Assembly (NCBI GenBank): GCA_022843955.1
Contig: JALHMQ010000024.1
Location: forward strand, 1-64,000
DNA from: Burkholderiaceae bacterium
GTDB lineage: Bacteria; Pseudomonadota; Gammaproteobacteria; Burkholderiales; Burkholderiaceae_F
Reading direction: 5' to 3'
DNA: 64,000 bases
Shown piece after piece: positions 18,959 to 27,815 of the stretch. Each line of letters begins with the position of its first letter. Within the stretch, counting starts at the first letter, position 1. The notes below the pieces were generated by a model that worked only from the letters and a program-made list of their open reading frames with translations, made no database searches and was not told where the DNA came from. Made by a program: the position numbers and the translations under genes.

Positions 18959-21019
18959 GTGGCCGGACCCCGTCCTGAATCGCCCCGCAGCACCCGCGAT
19001 GCCGAGTCGGCCCTGGCGGACGCGGCACGCCTGCTCACCCACGACGAAGCCGCTGCCCTCGCCGCGCTCGAGCGCGCCTACGGCCTGCTTGCGGCCGACG
19101 CCGAGGCGCCACGCCGGCTGCGGGTGGCGGCCACCGCCGTCACCGCCCTGCAGACCGCGTGGCAGCGCTTCGATGCGGTGCCGCGCTGGATCGAGCGGTT
19201 GCGGCAGCATGCGCCGGCATTCGATCAGCTCGACCCTTGGTCGCAGGCGCGAGTCGACTGCGCGCTCATGGGTGCCGGCCACCTGAGCGATGCGCCGCTG
19301 CTTGCAGCCGACGACGTGCGCGGCCGGTTGTCGCATGCGCTGGATACGGTGCTCGACCACGGCAGCCGCGCCGATCTCGACGAGTTGCTGATCGTCGGCC
19401 GCGTGCTGCTCGACTTCATCGAGATCGAGAACCTCGCCGATCGCTTCGAGCCGCTGATGCTGCTGCTCGATGCGCGGCGCCGGCGCGGCCAGCCGGCGCC
19501 GCTGCTGGCCGGGCGCGTGCTGGTGCATGCCGGCCGCTGCTACCTGCGCTTCAACCTGCAGCAGAAGAACGCGCGCTACGCCGCCAAGCTGCGCACCATG
19601 TGGGACGAGGCGCGCGCGCTGGCGCAGGCGCATGGGTTGCAGACCCTGCGCTTCGATATCGCCCACGCGGAACTGTTCGCCGCGGTGACGCGGGGCCTGA
19701 CCGAGCAGGTGCCCCCGCTGCTCGACGAGATGGAGGCGAGCGTCGATCCGGACCAGCCGATGCGGCTGGCCGAGTACCTGATGGAACGCACCCGCGGCGC
19801 CCTGCTCGACGGCGACGCCGATGCCGCGCTGACGCTGTCGGCCGACTGCCTGCGCGCGATCGAGGCCGCCGCCACGCCGCTGCGCCAGCGCGGGCCGCAG
19901 GTGCTGGCCCGGGTGTGGGCGCTGACGCTGGCCGATCGGCTCGATGAGGCGATCGCCCTGCTCAGGGAACGCGCCCCCGACCTGGGCAGCGACACCCGCC
20001 CGCGACGCATCGTCGACTGCGTGATCGAACTGCTGCGCGCATTGCGGCTGCGCCAAGGCGCCGACCGCGCCGGGTATCACGCCCAGCTGCAGTGCGCCTT
20101 CGCCCAGGTGCGCGCACTCAAGTGGCCGAATTTCCTGATCTCGCTGCCGGCGCAGGCGGCACAACTGGCGGCCGACGCACTCGAGGCCGGCATCGAGATC
20201 GAGTTCGTGCAGGCCGCGGTGCGCCAGCGCGGCCTGCGCGCGCCCAGCCGCGAGCTACGCCGCTGGCCGTGGCCGATCGACGTGCGCACCCTCGGCGGCT
20301 TTGCGCTACAGGTCGGCGGGCAGCCCTACACCTCACCCGGCAAGGCGCAGAAAAAGCCGCTTGAATTGCTGCGCTGTCTGGCCGCGGGCGGCCTGCGCGG
20401 CGTGGCGGCCGACACCCTGGCCGCGCAGCTGTGGCCGGAGTCCGATCTCGTCGATGCGCGCGCTTCGCTCAAGGTGACGCTGGCACGGCTGCGCAAACTG
20501 CTCGGCGAAGACGCGGCGATCATCAGCGGCGAGGGCCGCCTGAGTCTGGACGACCGCCTGGTGCGAGTGGACACGGACGGCTTCGAGCGCGTGTGCGACC
20601 GCATCGAGGCGGTGCTCGGCCGCGGCGTGAACAGCGACGAGCCCTCGCTGCACAGCCTGGGGACCGACCTCTTGCACTGGTACCAGGGCATCTTCCTCGC
20701 CGAGGAGCCGCTCAATCCCTGGCTGCTTGGCGTGCGCCAGCGCCTGCATGCACGTTTCACGCGCGGCGTGGTGCAACTTGGCGCAGCGCTGGCGCGCGGC
20801 AATGACACCGCCACCGCGATCGCGCTGCTGGAATCCGCTGCGGTGCTCGATCCGCTCGCCGAGGACCTGCATCGGCAACTGCTGGTGCTGCTGGTGCAGG
20901 CCGGCGAGGAGGCGGGCGCGGTGCAGGCCTATCGGCGCCTGCGCGCCAGCTTGTCGCATAACCTCGGCGTGCTGCCCTCGCCCGCCACCCAGGCGATCGT
21001 CGCTCACCTCTTGAAGTAG
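18959..21019 (+). CDS. SARP-like regulator with BTAD domain
   Basis: This 686-residue predicted transcriptional activator has an N-terminal region of about 430 residues that is alpha-helical and TPR-like, with no P-loop that I can see. An OmpR-like winged helix follows (about 440-535: DVRTLGGFALQVGGQPY, LAAQLWPESDLVDARASLKV, LARLRKLLGE). Last comes a bacterial transcriptional activator domain (about 536-685, with GIFLAEEPLNPWL and YRRLRASLSHNLGV). SARP proteins of actinomycetes usually have this DNA-binding unit at the N-terminus; here it is C-terminal. GTG 18959 is chosen because the upstream in-frame stretch is Arg/Pro-rich non-coding-like DNA. Confidence 0.8.
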   Translation: MAGPRPESPRSTRDAESALADAARLLTHDEAAALAALERAYGLLAADAEAPRRLRVAATAVTALQTAWQRFDAVPRWIERLRQHAPAFDQLDPWSQARVDCALMGAGHLSDAPLLAADDVRGRLSHALDTVLDHGSRADLDELLIVGRVLLDFIEIENLADRFEPLMLLLDARRRRGQPAPLLAGRVLVHAGRCYLRFNLQQKNARYAAKLRTMWDEARALAQAHGLQTLRFDIAHAELFAAVTRGLTEQVPPLLDEMEASVDPDQPMRLAEYLMERTRGALLDGDADAALTLSADCLRAIEAAATPLRQRGPQVLARVWALTLADRLDEAIALLRERAPDLGSDTRPRRIVDCVIELLRALRLRQGADRAGYHAQLQCAFAQVRALKWPNFLISLPAQAAQLAADALEAGIEIEFVQAAVRQRGLRAPSRELRRWPWPIDVRTLGGFALQVGGQPYTSPGKAQKKPLELLRCLAAGGLRGVAADTLAAQLWPESDLVDARASLKVTLARLRKLLGEDAAIISGEGRLSLDDRLVRVDTDGFERVCDRIEAVLGRGVNSDEPSLHSLGTDLLHWYQGIFLAEEPLNPWLLGVRQRLHARFTRGVVQLGAALARGNDTATAIALLESAAVLDPLAEDLHRQLLVLLVQAGEEAGAVQAYRRLRASLSHNLGVLPSPATQAIVAHLLK

Positions 21020-21020
21020 A

Positions 21021-21045
21021 GCGCGGCTGGCGAGACCAGTCGCGC
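21021..21045 (+). terminator. Hairpin after the regulator gene
   Basis: GCGCGGCTGG pairs with CCAGTCGCGC, with one G-U pair, around CGAGA just after the stop codon. No T-run follows. It could separate the regulator transcript from the next promoter. Confidence 0.4.
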
Positions 21046-21080
21046 GCAGATATTCGACAGCGGCGCGAACCGTCTCCGAG

Positions 21081-21100
21081 CGATCTGTTTCCGATCTGTT
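21081..21100 (+). promoter_or_regulatory. SARP-type direct repeat before the rightward arm
   Basis: Two exact copies of CGATCTGTT (21081-21089 and 21092-21100) have an 11-bp period. The element ends 66 bp before the ATG of the next gene and has the same orientation to it as the matching element before the leftward arm. A weak -10 (TAGCCT, 21114-21119) would place the -35 within the second copy. Confidence 0.72.
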
Positions 21101-21166
21101 ACTGGCGCGTGGTTAGCCTGCATTTCGCCGGACCTCGGTCCGTTCCGAAACCAAAGGAGAGCCACG

Positions 21167-22447
21167 ATGCAACCTCGCACCCTCGTCCAGGCCGTCGTCC
21201 TGACCTTCGCGGTCGGCGCTACCACGCCGGCCTGGGCCTGCTGCAAGGACGGTGACAACGGCTGCTGGGTCGCCGCCGCGTTCACCGGCGGTGCCAGTTG
21301 TGCTGTGACCGGCACGGCCATGGCGCTGGAAGAACTCAAGCAGAAGGTCGAGCGCGCCAGCGCCGACGCCCGCGCGCGTTACGGGCAGGCCAAGCGCAAG
21401 GAGCGCACCGAACTGAACTCCGCGCTGCTCGGCGCCGCAGTCGGCACCGCCAACGCCCGCAAGGAGGCACAGCAGGCGGCCAACGATTCCGGCCAGATCA
21501 TTCGCACCCAGGTGCAGGTCGACCGCAAGCCGAAACCGCAGCCGGCGTCCGGCAACCTGCTGGTCAAGCCGGCCGCACCCGCCGGCGACGGCAATGATCA
21601 CGACACGCTGCTGCGCCAGGCCGATCGCGAGATCAGCCGCATCGCCCAGGAAGTCGGCGGCGAACTGGAGAAGGCGGCGCAGACGGCGATGCAGGGCGCG
21701 CTCACGGTGTTTGACCTGCACGTGCGCAACATCGACAAGATCTTCGAGATCTCTTTCCTCGTGCCGCTCACCGGCCTGCTGCCGATGATCCCCGATCCGA
21801 TCGCCGCCGGCGTCAGCACGATATGGCTGATCGATCGCTTCGATTCCATCGTGCGCGACTTCGACCTGCGCGTGATGCCCGAGGCCGAGAGCCTCGACAC
21901 CAAGGTCGCGCCCGAGCGCGAGCGCATGCTTGCCGCGCAGAGCAAGGCCAAGGAGCGCGCCGAGCGCGCCCGCCGCCTGGCCGATGCGATGAAGGCGCTG
22001 CATGCGCAGCCGAGCGCGACGAACGCGCAGGCGCTGCGCGCGATGCTCAGTCCACCGAAGGATCCGCCGAAAGATGCGCCAACCAAGGCGCCCGGTGGCG
22101 GGCTGCTGCTGAACGCCTCGCACCTGAAGCTCGCGCCGGGCACGCTGGCCGGTCTGAAGCTTGCCGCGCCCAAGGAAAGCATGACGCAGACGCGCCAGGA
22201 GTTGGTCGGACTGTCGACCTCGCTGCGCCAGATCTCGGCACGCAACTACACGCTCGCACCGGCCACCTTGCAGTCGAAGGCACAGCCGGAGCTCAAGCGG
22301 GTGTTCGCCAGCAAGTCCCCCGAGCAGGTCAAGCGAGCGCAGGACGACATGCTCGCCTCGCTGCGCCAGCGGTTCGGCAAGGACCCGCAACTGATGGCGC
22401 AGATCGAGCGCGGGCTGCAAAAGGCCGGCAACTCCGCTTACAAGTGA
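21167..22447 (+). CDS. Exported coiled-coil protein of unknown function
   Basis: This 426-residue protein has a signal peptide (cleavage near TPAWA) and a cysteine-rich mature start, CCKDGDNGCW. A Lys/Glu/Ala-rich helical stretch (about 50-100) precedes a Pro/Lys linker. A further helical region ends in one hydrophobic segment (FLVPLTGLLPMIPDPIAAG, about 200-225). The C-terminal half is again charged and helical (AKERAERARRLADAMKAL). It may be an envelope or secreted structural component. I do not recognise a family. It starts AAAGGAGAGCCACG-ATG, a strong ribosome site, and follows a SARP-type direct repeat. Confidence 0.72.
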   Translation: MQPRTLVQAVVLTFAVGATTPAWACCKDGDNGCWVAAAFTGGASCAVTGTAMALEELKQKVERASADARARYGQAKRKERTELNSALLGAAVGTANARKEAQQAANDSGQIIRTQVQVDRKPKPQPASGNLLVKPAAPAGDGNDHDTLLRQADREISRIAQEVGGELEKAAQTAMQGALTVFDLHVRNIDKIFEISFLVPLTGLLPMIPDPIAAGVSTIWLIDRFDSIVRDFDLRVMPEAESLDTKVAPERERMLAAQSKAKERAERARRLADAMKALHAQPSATNAQALRAMLSPPKDPPKDAPTKAPGGGLLLNASHLKLAPGTLAGLKLAAPKESMTQTRQELVGLSTSLRQISARNYTLAPATLQSKAQPELKRVFASKSPEQVKRAQDDMLASLRQRFGKDPQLMAQIERGLQKAGNSAYK

Positions 22448-22477
22448 TCGGCCGCCCTCCGACCGGCGGCGCGACTT

Positions 22478-22521
22478 GCCACCGACTTGCCACCGACTTG
22501 CCGCCGACTTGCCGCCGACTC
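22478..22521 (+). repeat. Four 11-bp tandem repeats before the DUF3617-type gene
   Basis: The units are GCCACCGACTT twice, GCCGCCGACTT, and GCCGCCGACTC, head to tail without spacers, with a partial unit just before. They lie 37 bp before the ATG at 22559. The 11-bp period equals that of the two SARP-type elements, and the CGACTTGCC core differs from CGATCTGTT only by pyrimidine transitions. Confidence 0.8.
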
Positions 22522-22558
22522 GCAACCCTTTGCTACGCCTCGTTCCAAGGAGACCTCG

Positions 22559-23104
22559 ATGAACCCGCACCGCACCGCCGGCACCGCCCTCGTCCTGCTG
22601 CTCGCCACGGTCGCCCCGGCCCAGGCGAACGACGGCCCCAGCCGCAAGTCCGGCCTGTGGGAGATGAAACTGGACGGCGCGAACATGACCATGCAGAGCT
22701 GCGTCGATCGCGCGCAGGACAACGAGCTGCGCGCCGCCGCCAGCGCGCCCGGCAAGACCAACTGCACCCAGCGCACGCTGAAGCGCGAAAGCGCAACGCG
22801 CCTGGTCGCCGAGTACCTGTGCAAGGACGGCGCCGCCACCTCGGTGTCGCGCCTGGTGATCACCGGCGACCTCGAGTCGAACTTCGTGATGGAGTTCAGC
22901 TCGCGCCCCGAGCCGGCGCAGGCCGGCCAGCGCGGGCACAGCGGCCGCATGCAGGGGCGCTGGCTCGGTCCGTGCACCGCGGGCATGAAGCCGGGCGACA
23001 TGCGGATGCCCAACGGCATGGTGATTCCGGCGGCCAGCATGCAGGGCGGCGGCATGCCCGGCGGCGGCATGCCGCGCGCCCCGGGTGCGGTCCCGTCCAA
23101 GTAG
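22559..23104 (+). CDS. DUF3617-type exported protein
   Basis: This 181-residue protein has a signal peptide (cleavage near APAQA). Its domain begins with SRKSGLWEMKLDGANMTMQS, the usual opening of DUF3617 proteins, which are secreted, mostly betaproteobacterial and of unknown role. The conserved cysteines (SCVDRAQD, NCTQRTL, YLCKDG) fit. The C-terminus is Gly/Met/Pro-rich with short GGGMPGGGM repeats and may be disordered. The start is set by AAGGAGACCTCG before ATG 22559. It follows the 426-residue protein gene by 111 bp that hold the 11-bp repeats. Confidence 0.8.
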   Translation: MNPHRTAGTALVLLLATVAPAQANDGPSRKSGLWEMKLDGANMTMQSCVDRAQDNELRAAASAPGKTNCTQRTLKRESATRLVAEYLCKDGAATSVSRLVITGDLESNFVMEFSSRPEPAQAGQRGHSGRMQGRWLGPCTAGMKPGDMRMPNGMVIPAASMQGGGMPGGGMPRAPGAVPSK

Positions 23105-23322
23105 GCGGACACCGCGACACACGAGACGCGCGCGGGCGCTTTGTCGAACGCTGCGCCTGTGCAGACGCACGACCGGCGGTGGGCGGCACGGCAGCACGTG
23201 ACGGGTAGCCCGTGCGGGCGCCCCCGTCGATCGTGCGGCATGGCGCCCGCACGCGGCGCTGCGCGCGCGGCCCCGCTCGCCGCCCTCTTACACTGCGCGC
23301 TTTTCCGCCGCGGGTGACGACG

Positions 23323-23715
23323 ATGCGAATCCTCCATACCATGCTGCGCGTGGGCGACATGCAGCGCGCAGTTGACTTCTACACCCGGGTGATGGGCATG
23401 CAGTTGCTGCGCACCACCGATCGCCCGGACCAGAAGTACTCGCTCGCCTTCGTCGGCTACGGTGATGAATCGCAGGGGGCAGTGCTCGAACTGACCTACA
23501 ACTACGGCGTCGACACCTACGACATGGGCGGCGCGTTCGGCCACATTGCGATCGCCGTGCCGGATGCGTACGCCGCCTGCGAGAAGATCAAGGCCGCCGG
23601 CGGCCAGGTCACGCGTGACGCCGGCCCGGTCAAGGGCGGCAACACGGTGATCGCCTTCGTGACCGATCCGGACGGCTACAAGATCGAGCTGATCCAGTCG
23701 AAGAACGCCGCCTGA
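23323..23715 (+). CDS. gloA: Lactoylglutathione lyase (glyoxalase I)
   Basis: GloA isomerises the methylglyoxal-glutathione hemithioacetal to S-lactoylglutathione. The 131-residue protein has the expected four metal ligands, H5, E56, H74 and E122, in [27 protein letters not shown] and KIELIQS. The length is that of the short Ni/Co-type enzymes. ATG 23323 starts the conserved N-terminus. It belongs to the conserved backbone and marks the right end of the accessory block. Confidence 0.96.
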   Translation: MRILHTMLRVGDMQRAVDFYTRVMGMQLLRTTDRPDQKYSLAFVGYGDESQGAVLELTYNYGVDTYDMGGAFGHIAIAVPDAYAACEKIKAAGGQVTRDAGPVKGGNTVIAFVTDPDGYKIELIQSKNAA

Positions 23716-23722
23716 GGCCGCC

Positions 23723-25996
23723 ATGCTCATGACTTCGCACAGCGCCCTCAGGATGCGCCGACTGGCCCGCCGCGTCGCGCACGTGGCGACTGCGCTGTGT
23801 GCGGTCGCCGTGCTGCCGGTCCACGCGCTGAGCATCGAGCCACCGCAACCCGCACCGGCGCGCCCGGTGTCCGACAACTACTTCGGCACCACGGTCCACG
23901 ATCCCTATCGCTGGCTGGAATCGGTGGATGATCCGCAGGTGCAGGCCTGGATGCGCGCGCAGGCGGACTACGCGCGCGCGGTGCTCGATGCGATCCCCGG
24001 CCGCGCGGCGCTGCTGGCGCGCATCAACCAGCTGGACAGCGCCGTGCCGGCGCGCGTGGTCGACGTGCAGCGCCGCCCGGGCGGCCGCCTGTTCTTCCAG
24101 CGTCGCGGCGCGCGCGACAACCAGTTCAAGCTGTACGTGCGCGATGGCAAAGGCACGCGCCTGCTGGTCGATCCGGAGAAGATCAGTCGTCAGACCGGTA
24201 CGCCGCACGCGATCAACTACATGCAGCCTTCGTGGAATGGTCGCTATGTGGCCTACGGCTTGTCGGCCGCAGGCTCCGAAGACGCCTCGCTGTATGTGGT
24301 GGACGCCACCAGCGGGCGCCAGGTGCTCGGCCCGGTCACGCGCGCCGCCTACGGCGCGATCGGTTGGCTGCCGGACGATAGCGGCCTGTTCTTCAATCGG
24401 CTGCAGGCACTGGCGCCGGGCATGGCGCCGATCGAGAAGTTCCAGAAGACGCGCGCGATGGTGCTGCGCCTGGCCGATGCGCGCGCCGCTGCAGCCGCGG
24501 AACCCGCCGTCACCGCGCTGTCGTTCGAATTGCCCGGCGTGACGATCAACCCGGCGCAGGACAGCCCGGCGGTGTTCGCGGTGCACGGCACCCCGCTCGC
24601 GCTCGGCCTCATCTTCCACGGCACCGACCGTGAACTGAGCGCCTATGTCGCGCCGCTGGCCGATGCGGCCGCCGGCAAGGCGGCGTGGCGCAAGATCATC
24701 GATCGCAGCGATGCGGTGACCGCGGTCGAGGTGGTCGGCGATCGCCTGTTCGCGCTGACCCACCGCGATGCGCCGCGCTACCGGTTGATCGAGACCTCGG
24801 TGGCAGCGCCCGACCTGTCGGCGGCCCGCACGCTGATGCCCGGCGAGCCCGGCGTGCTGACCGGCCTGGCGCGCGGCGCAGATGCGCTGTACGTGACCCG
24901 GCGCGACGGCGCCGTCTCGCGCCTGTTCCGCCTGCCGCTCGATGCGAAGAGCGGCGTGGCCGGCAAGCCGGTCGAAGTGAAGTTGCCCATGACCGGAAGC
25001 CTGGAAATCGCTGGCACCGACCCGCGCCTGCCCGGTGCGCTGGTCACGCTGCAAGGCTGGACCCGCGCCGCGCAGATCTTTTCGGTCGATGCCAAGGGCG
25101 TGCGAAACACCGCCCTGCAGCCGCGCGGCCGCTATGACGCCCTGCCCGACTACGTCGCCACCGAAGTGCTGGTGAAGAGCCATGACGGCGCGATGGTGCC
25201 GCTGTCGATCATCCACAAGCGCAACCTCAAGCGCGACGGCAGCGCGCCGACGCTGCTGTGGGGTTACGCCAGTTACGGCATCACCGAGGAGCCTTGGTTC
25301 TCGGCATGGCGCATCGCCTGGCTCGAAAAGGGCGGCGTGTTCGCGGTGGCCAATCCGCGCGGCTCCGGCGCCTTCGGCCAGGATTGGTACAAGGGCGGTT
25401 TCCAGGCGACCAAGCCCAATACCTGGCGCGATTTCATCGCCACCGCCGAGTACCTGGTCGCGCAGAAGATCACGTCGCAGGACCGCCTCGGCATCTGGGG
25501 CGGCAGCGCCGGCGGCATTCTGGTCGGCCGCGCGATGACCGAGAGGCCGGATCTGTTCCGCGCAGTGGTCAACTCGGTCGGCGTCAACGACGCGGTGCGC
25601 GCCGAGCTCACGCCCAATGGCGTACCCAACATTCCCGAGTTCGGCACGCACACCACCGAGGCCGGCTTCCGCGCGCTGCTGGCGATGAGCACCTACCACC
25701 AGATCGTTGATGGCACCTTCTATCCGGCCGTGCTGTTCACCCACGGCGTCAACGATCCGCGCGTCGACGTCTGGCAAAGCAGCAAGGCCGCCGCGCGCCT
25801 GCAGGCTGCCAGCAGCGCCATCGCCGCCGGCCGGCCGGTGCTGCTGCGGCTGGACTACCAGTCCGGCCACGGCATCGGCGACACGCGTGAACAACGCAAT
25901 GCCGAGCGCGCCGACGTGCTGGGTTTCTTGCTGTGGCAATTTGGCCTGGCACGCGGTGCGGGGCCGGCCGATCCGGTGCCGCCACCACGGCGCTGA
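23723..25996 (+). CDS. Exported prolyl oligopeptidase (S9A)
   Basis: This 757-residue serine peptidase cleaves short peptides after proline. A signal peptide (hydrophobic core around residues 18-35, cleavage near VHALS) points to the periplasm. The N-terminal part begins with DPYRWLESVDDPQVQAWM, characteristic of prolyl oligopeptidases, and leads into a beta-propeller. The C-terminal alpha/beta hydrolase domain carries S595 in GGSAGG, D678 in VNDPRVD and H716 in SGHGIG. It follows gloA by 7 bp and probably shares its transcript. I do not know it as a usual part of this neighbourhood. Confidence 0.92.
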   Translation: MLMTSHSALRMRRLARRVAHVATALCAVAVLPVHALSIEPPQPAPARPVSDNYFGTTVHDPYRWLESVDDPQVQAWMRAQADYARAVLDAIPGRAALLARINQLDSAVPARVVDVQRRPGGRLFFQRRGARDNQFKLYVRDGKGTRLLVDPEKISRQTGTPHAINYMQPSWNGRYVAYGLSAAGSEDASLYVVDATSGRQVLGPVTRAAYGAIGWLPDDSGLFFNRLQALAPGMAPIEKFQKTRAMVLRLADARAAAAAEPAVTALSFELPGVTINPAQDSPAVFAVHGTPLALGLIFHGTDRELSAYVAPLADAAAGKAAWRKIIDRSDAVTAVEVVGDRLFALTHRDAPRYRLIETSVAAPDLSAARTLMPGEPGVLTGLARGADALYVTRRDGAVSRLFRLPLDAKSGVAGKPVEVKLPMTGSLEIAGTDPRLPGALVTLQGWTRAAQIFSVDAKGVRNTALQPRGRYDALPDYVATEVLVKSHDGAMVPLSIIHKRNLKRDGSAPTLLWGYASYGITEEPWFSAWRIAWLEKGGVFAVANPRGSGAFGQDWYKGGFQATKPNTWRDFIATAEYLVAQKITSQDRLGIWGGSAGGILVGRAMTERPDLFRAVVNSVGVNDAVRAELTPNGVPNIPEFGTHTTEAGFRALLAMSTYHQIVDGTFYPAVLFTHGVNDPRVDVWQSSKAAARLQAASSAIAAGRPVLLRLDYQSGHGIGDTREQRNAERADVLGFLLWQFGLARGAGPADPVPPPRR

Positions 25997-26036
25997 TCCG
26001 CTGCGCTCGCCCGCTGCGGTCGTGCCGGATGCGCCG

Positions 26037-26828
26037 CTACTGCTGCGCCAGCCGTACGAAGTCGTCAACGCCCAGCGTCTCGCCGCGCGCCTGCGGATCC
26101 ACGCCAGCGGCGCGGATGCCGGCTTCGTCGAGCACCGCGCCGAGTGCATTGCGCAGCGTCTTGCGGCGCTGGCCGAACGCGGCGGCCACCACCTGGGCGA
26201 AGCGCGCGGTATCCACCTGCGGCAGGTCGGCCACCGGCCGCGGCACCAGGCGCACGATCGCCGACTGCACCTGCGGTGCCGGCGTGAACGCACCGGCGGG
26301 CACGACGAACAGGCGTGTCACCGCGTAGCGCCACTGCAGCATTACCGACAGGCGGCCGTAGTCGTCGCTGCCGGGTGCAGCCGCCATGCGGTCGACCACT
26401 TCCTTCTGCAGCATGAAGTGCTGGTCGCGCACGCGCTCGGCGACCGGCATCAGCGCGAACAGCAGTGGCGTGGAGATGTGGTACGGCAGGTTGCCGACGA
26501 TGCGCAGCGGACGCGGATCGGCCTGCGCCAGTGCCGGCCAGTCGAGCGCCAGTGCGTCGGCCTCGATCAGCGTGAATTTCGCCCGCGCAAAGCGCGTGCG
26601 CAGGCGCGCGGCGAGGTCGCGGTCGATCTCGACGCAGGTCAGTTCGCCGGCGCGTTCGAGCAGCGGTGCGGTCAGAGCGGCCAGGCCCGGGCCGATCTCC
26701 AGCAGCCGGTCGTCCGGCCGCGGTGCGATCGCATCGACGATGCGGCCGATGTAGTGGGCGTCGTGCAGGAAGTTCTGCGAGAACCGCTTGCGCGCGCGAT
26801 GTCCGCCCGACGGATCGGCCTCCATCAC
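26037..26828 (-). CDS. rsmA: 16S rRNA dimethyladenosine transferase
   Basis: RsmA (KsgA) dimethylates two adjacent adenosines near the 3' end of 16S rRNA. The 263-residue protein starts with the typical [12 protein letters not shown] and has the SAM-binding [11 protein letters not shown], the second acidic strand ([10 protein letters not shown]) and the catalytic motif [13 protein letters not shown]-terminal helical RNA-binding domain follows. Its ATG overlaps the end of pdxA by four bases. It is the last gene of the lptD-surA-pdxA-rsmA operon. Confidence 0.96.
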   Translation of the reverse strand: MMEADPSGGHRARKRFSQNFLHDAHYIGRIVDAIAPRPDDRLLEIGPGLAALTAPLLERAGELTCVEIDRDLAARLRTRFARAKFTLIEADALALDWPALAQADPRPLRIVGNLPYHISTPLLFALMPVAERVRDQHFMLQKEVVDRMAAAPGSDDYGRLSVMLQWRYAVTRLFVVPAGAFTPAPQVQSAIVRLVPRPVADLPQVDTARFAQVVAAAFGQRRKTLRNALGAVLDEAGIRAAGVDPQARGETLGVDDFVRLAQQ

Positions 26829-27760
26829 GGCCGCAGCGCGAGTTCGGCCGCCAGACGCAGCGCCGCGCCCATGCTGCCGGCGTCGGCCCGGCCCGGCCCC
26901 TGGGCCGCCAGATCAAGCGCAGTGCCGTGGTCGACCGAGGTGCGCACGAACGGCAGGCCGAGCGTGACGTTCACGCCCCGGCCAAAGCTCGCGTGCTTGA
27001 GCACGGGCAGTCCCTGGTCGTGGTACATCGCCAGCACCGCGTCGAAGCGCGTGAGCTGGCTCGGCACGAAGATCGTGTCGGCCGGCAGCGGGCCGATGGC
27101 GTCGATGCCGCGCGCGCGCGCCGCCGCCAGCGCGGGGGCGATCACCTCGATCTCCTCGCGCCCCAGGTGGCCGCCCTCACCCGCATGCGGATTGAGCCCG
27201 GCCACGCCGATGCGAGGCGCCGGCAGCGCGAACTGGCGGCGCAGGTCGGCGTGCATCACGTCCAGCGTGGCGGCGAGCGAGGCGGCAGTGATCGCCGCCG
27301 GCACCGCGGCCAGCGGCAGGTGGGTGGTCGCCAGCGCCACCCGCAGGCCACCGCCCACCAGCAGCATGACCACGTGCGGCGCGCGCGTGCGCTGCTGCAG
27401 GTACTCGGTGTGGCCGGAAAAAGGCACGCCGGCGTCGTTGATCACGCTCTTCTGCAGCGGCGCCGTGCACAGCGCGGCAAAGCGCCGCGCAATGCAACCA
27501 TCGATGCCGCGATCGAGCAGATCGAGCACATACGGTGCGTTGCGCACATCGAGCCGGCCAGGCACTGCCGGAAATCGCAGCGGCACGTGATCGACATCCA
27601 CGCGCGGCAGCGGCCAGCCGATGCCGGCGGCGAACGCGGTGGTCTCCAGCAACGCGGCATCACCGATCAGGGTGACGTCGACATCGGCCAGCGCGGCGGC
27701 ACGCAGCGCGATCTCGGGGCCGATGCCGGCCGGTTCACCGGTGGTCAGGGCGGTGCGCAT
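26825..27760 (-). CDS. pdxA: 4-hydroxythreonine-4-phosphate dehydrogenase
   Basis: PdxA is an NAD-dependent, metal-binding enzyme of pyridoxal phosphate synthesis. It begins [17 protein letters not shown], as the family does. Metal-site motifs visible are [24 protein letters not shown] and [13 protein letters not shown]. The 311 residues are slightly short for the family but complete. The gene lies between surA and rsmA in the usual order and overlaps rsmA by four bases. Confidence 0.95.
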   Translation of the reverse strand: MRTALTTGEPAGIGPEIALRAAALADVDVTLIGDAALLETTAFAAGIGWPLPRVDVDHVPLRFPAVPGRLDVRNAPYVLDLLDRGIDGCIARRFAALCTAPLQKSVINDAGVPFSGHTEYLQQRTRAPHVVMLLVGGGLRVALATTHLPLAAVPAAITAASLAATLDVMHADLRRQFALPAPRIGVAGLNPHAGEGGHLGREEIEVIAPALAAARARGIDAIGPLPADTIFVPSQLTRFDAVLAMYHDQGLPVLKHASFGRGVNVTLGLPFVRTSVDHGTALDLAAQGPGRADAGSMGAALRLAAELALRP

Positions 27761-27815
27761 GCGGTGCAGGCTCGGGGCGCGGACTCAGTGCGCGGGTGGC
27801 AGTGTCGGGCGCTGC

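Noticed and set aside
18521-20164. 547-codon open frame antisense to the SARP-like regulator
   Set aside because: No recognisable domains, an antisense-like composition, and overlap with the well-supported regulator and 67-residue protein genes.
22478-22521. 11-bp repeats as a CRISPR array
   Set aside because: Units are far too short and have no spacers; no cas genes are present.
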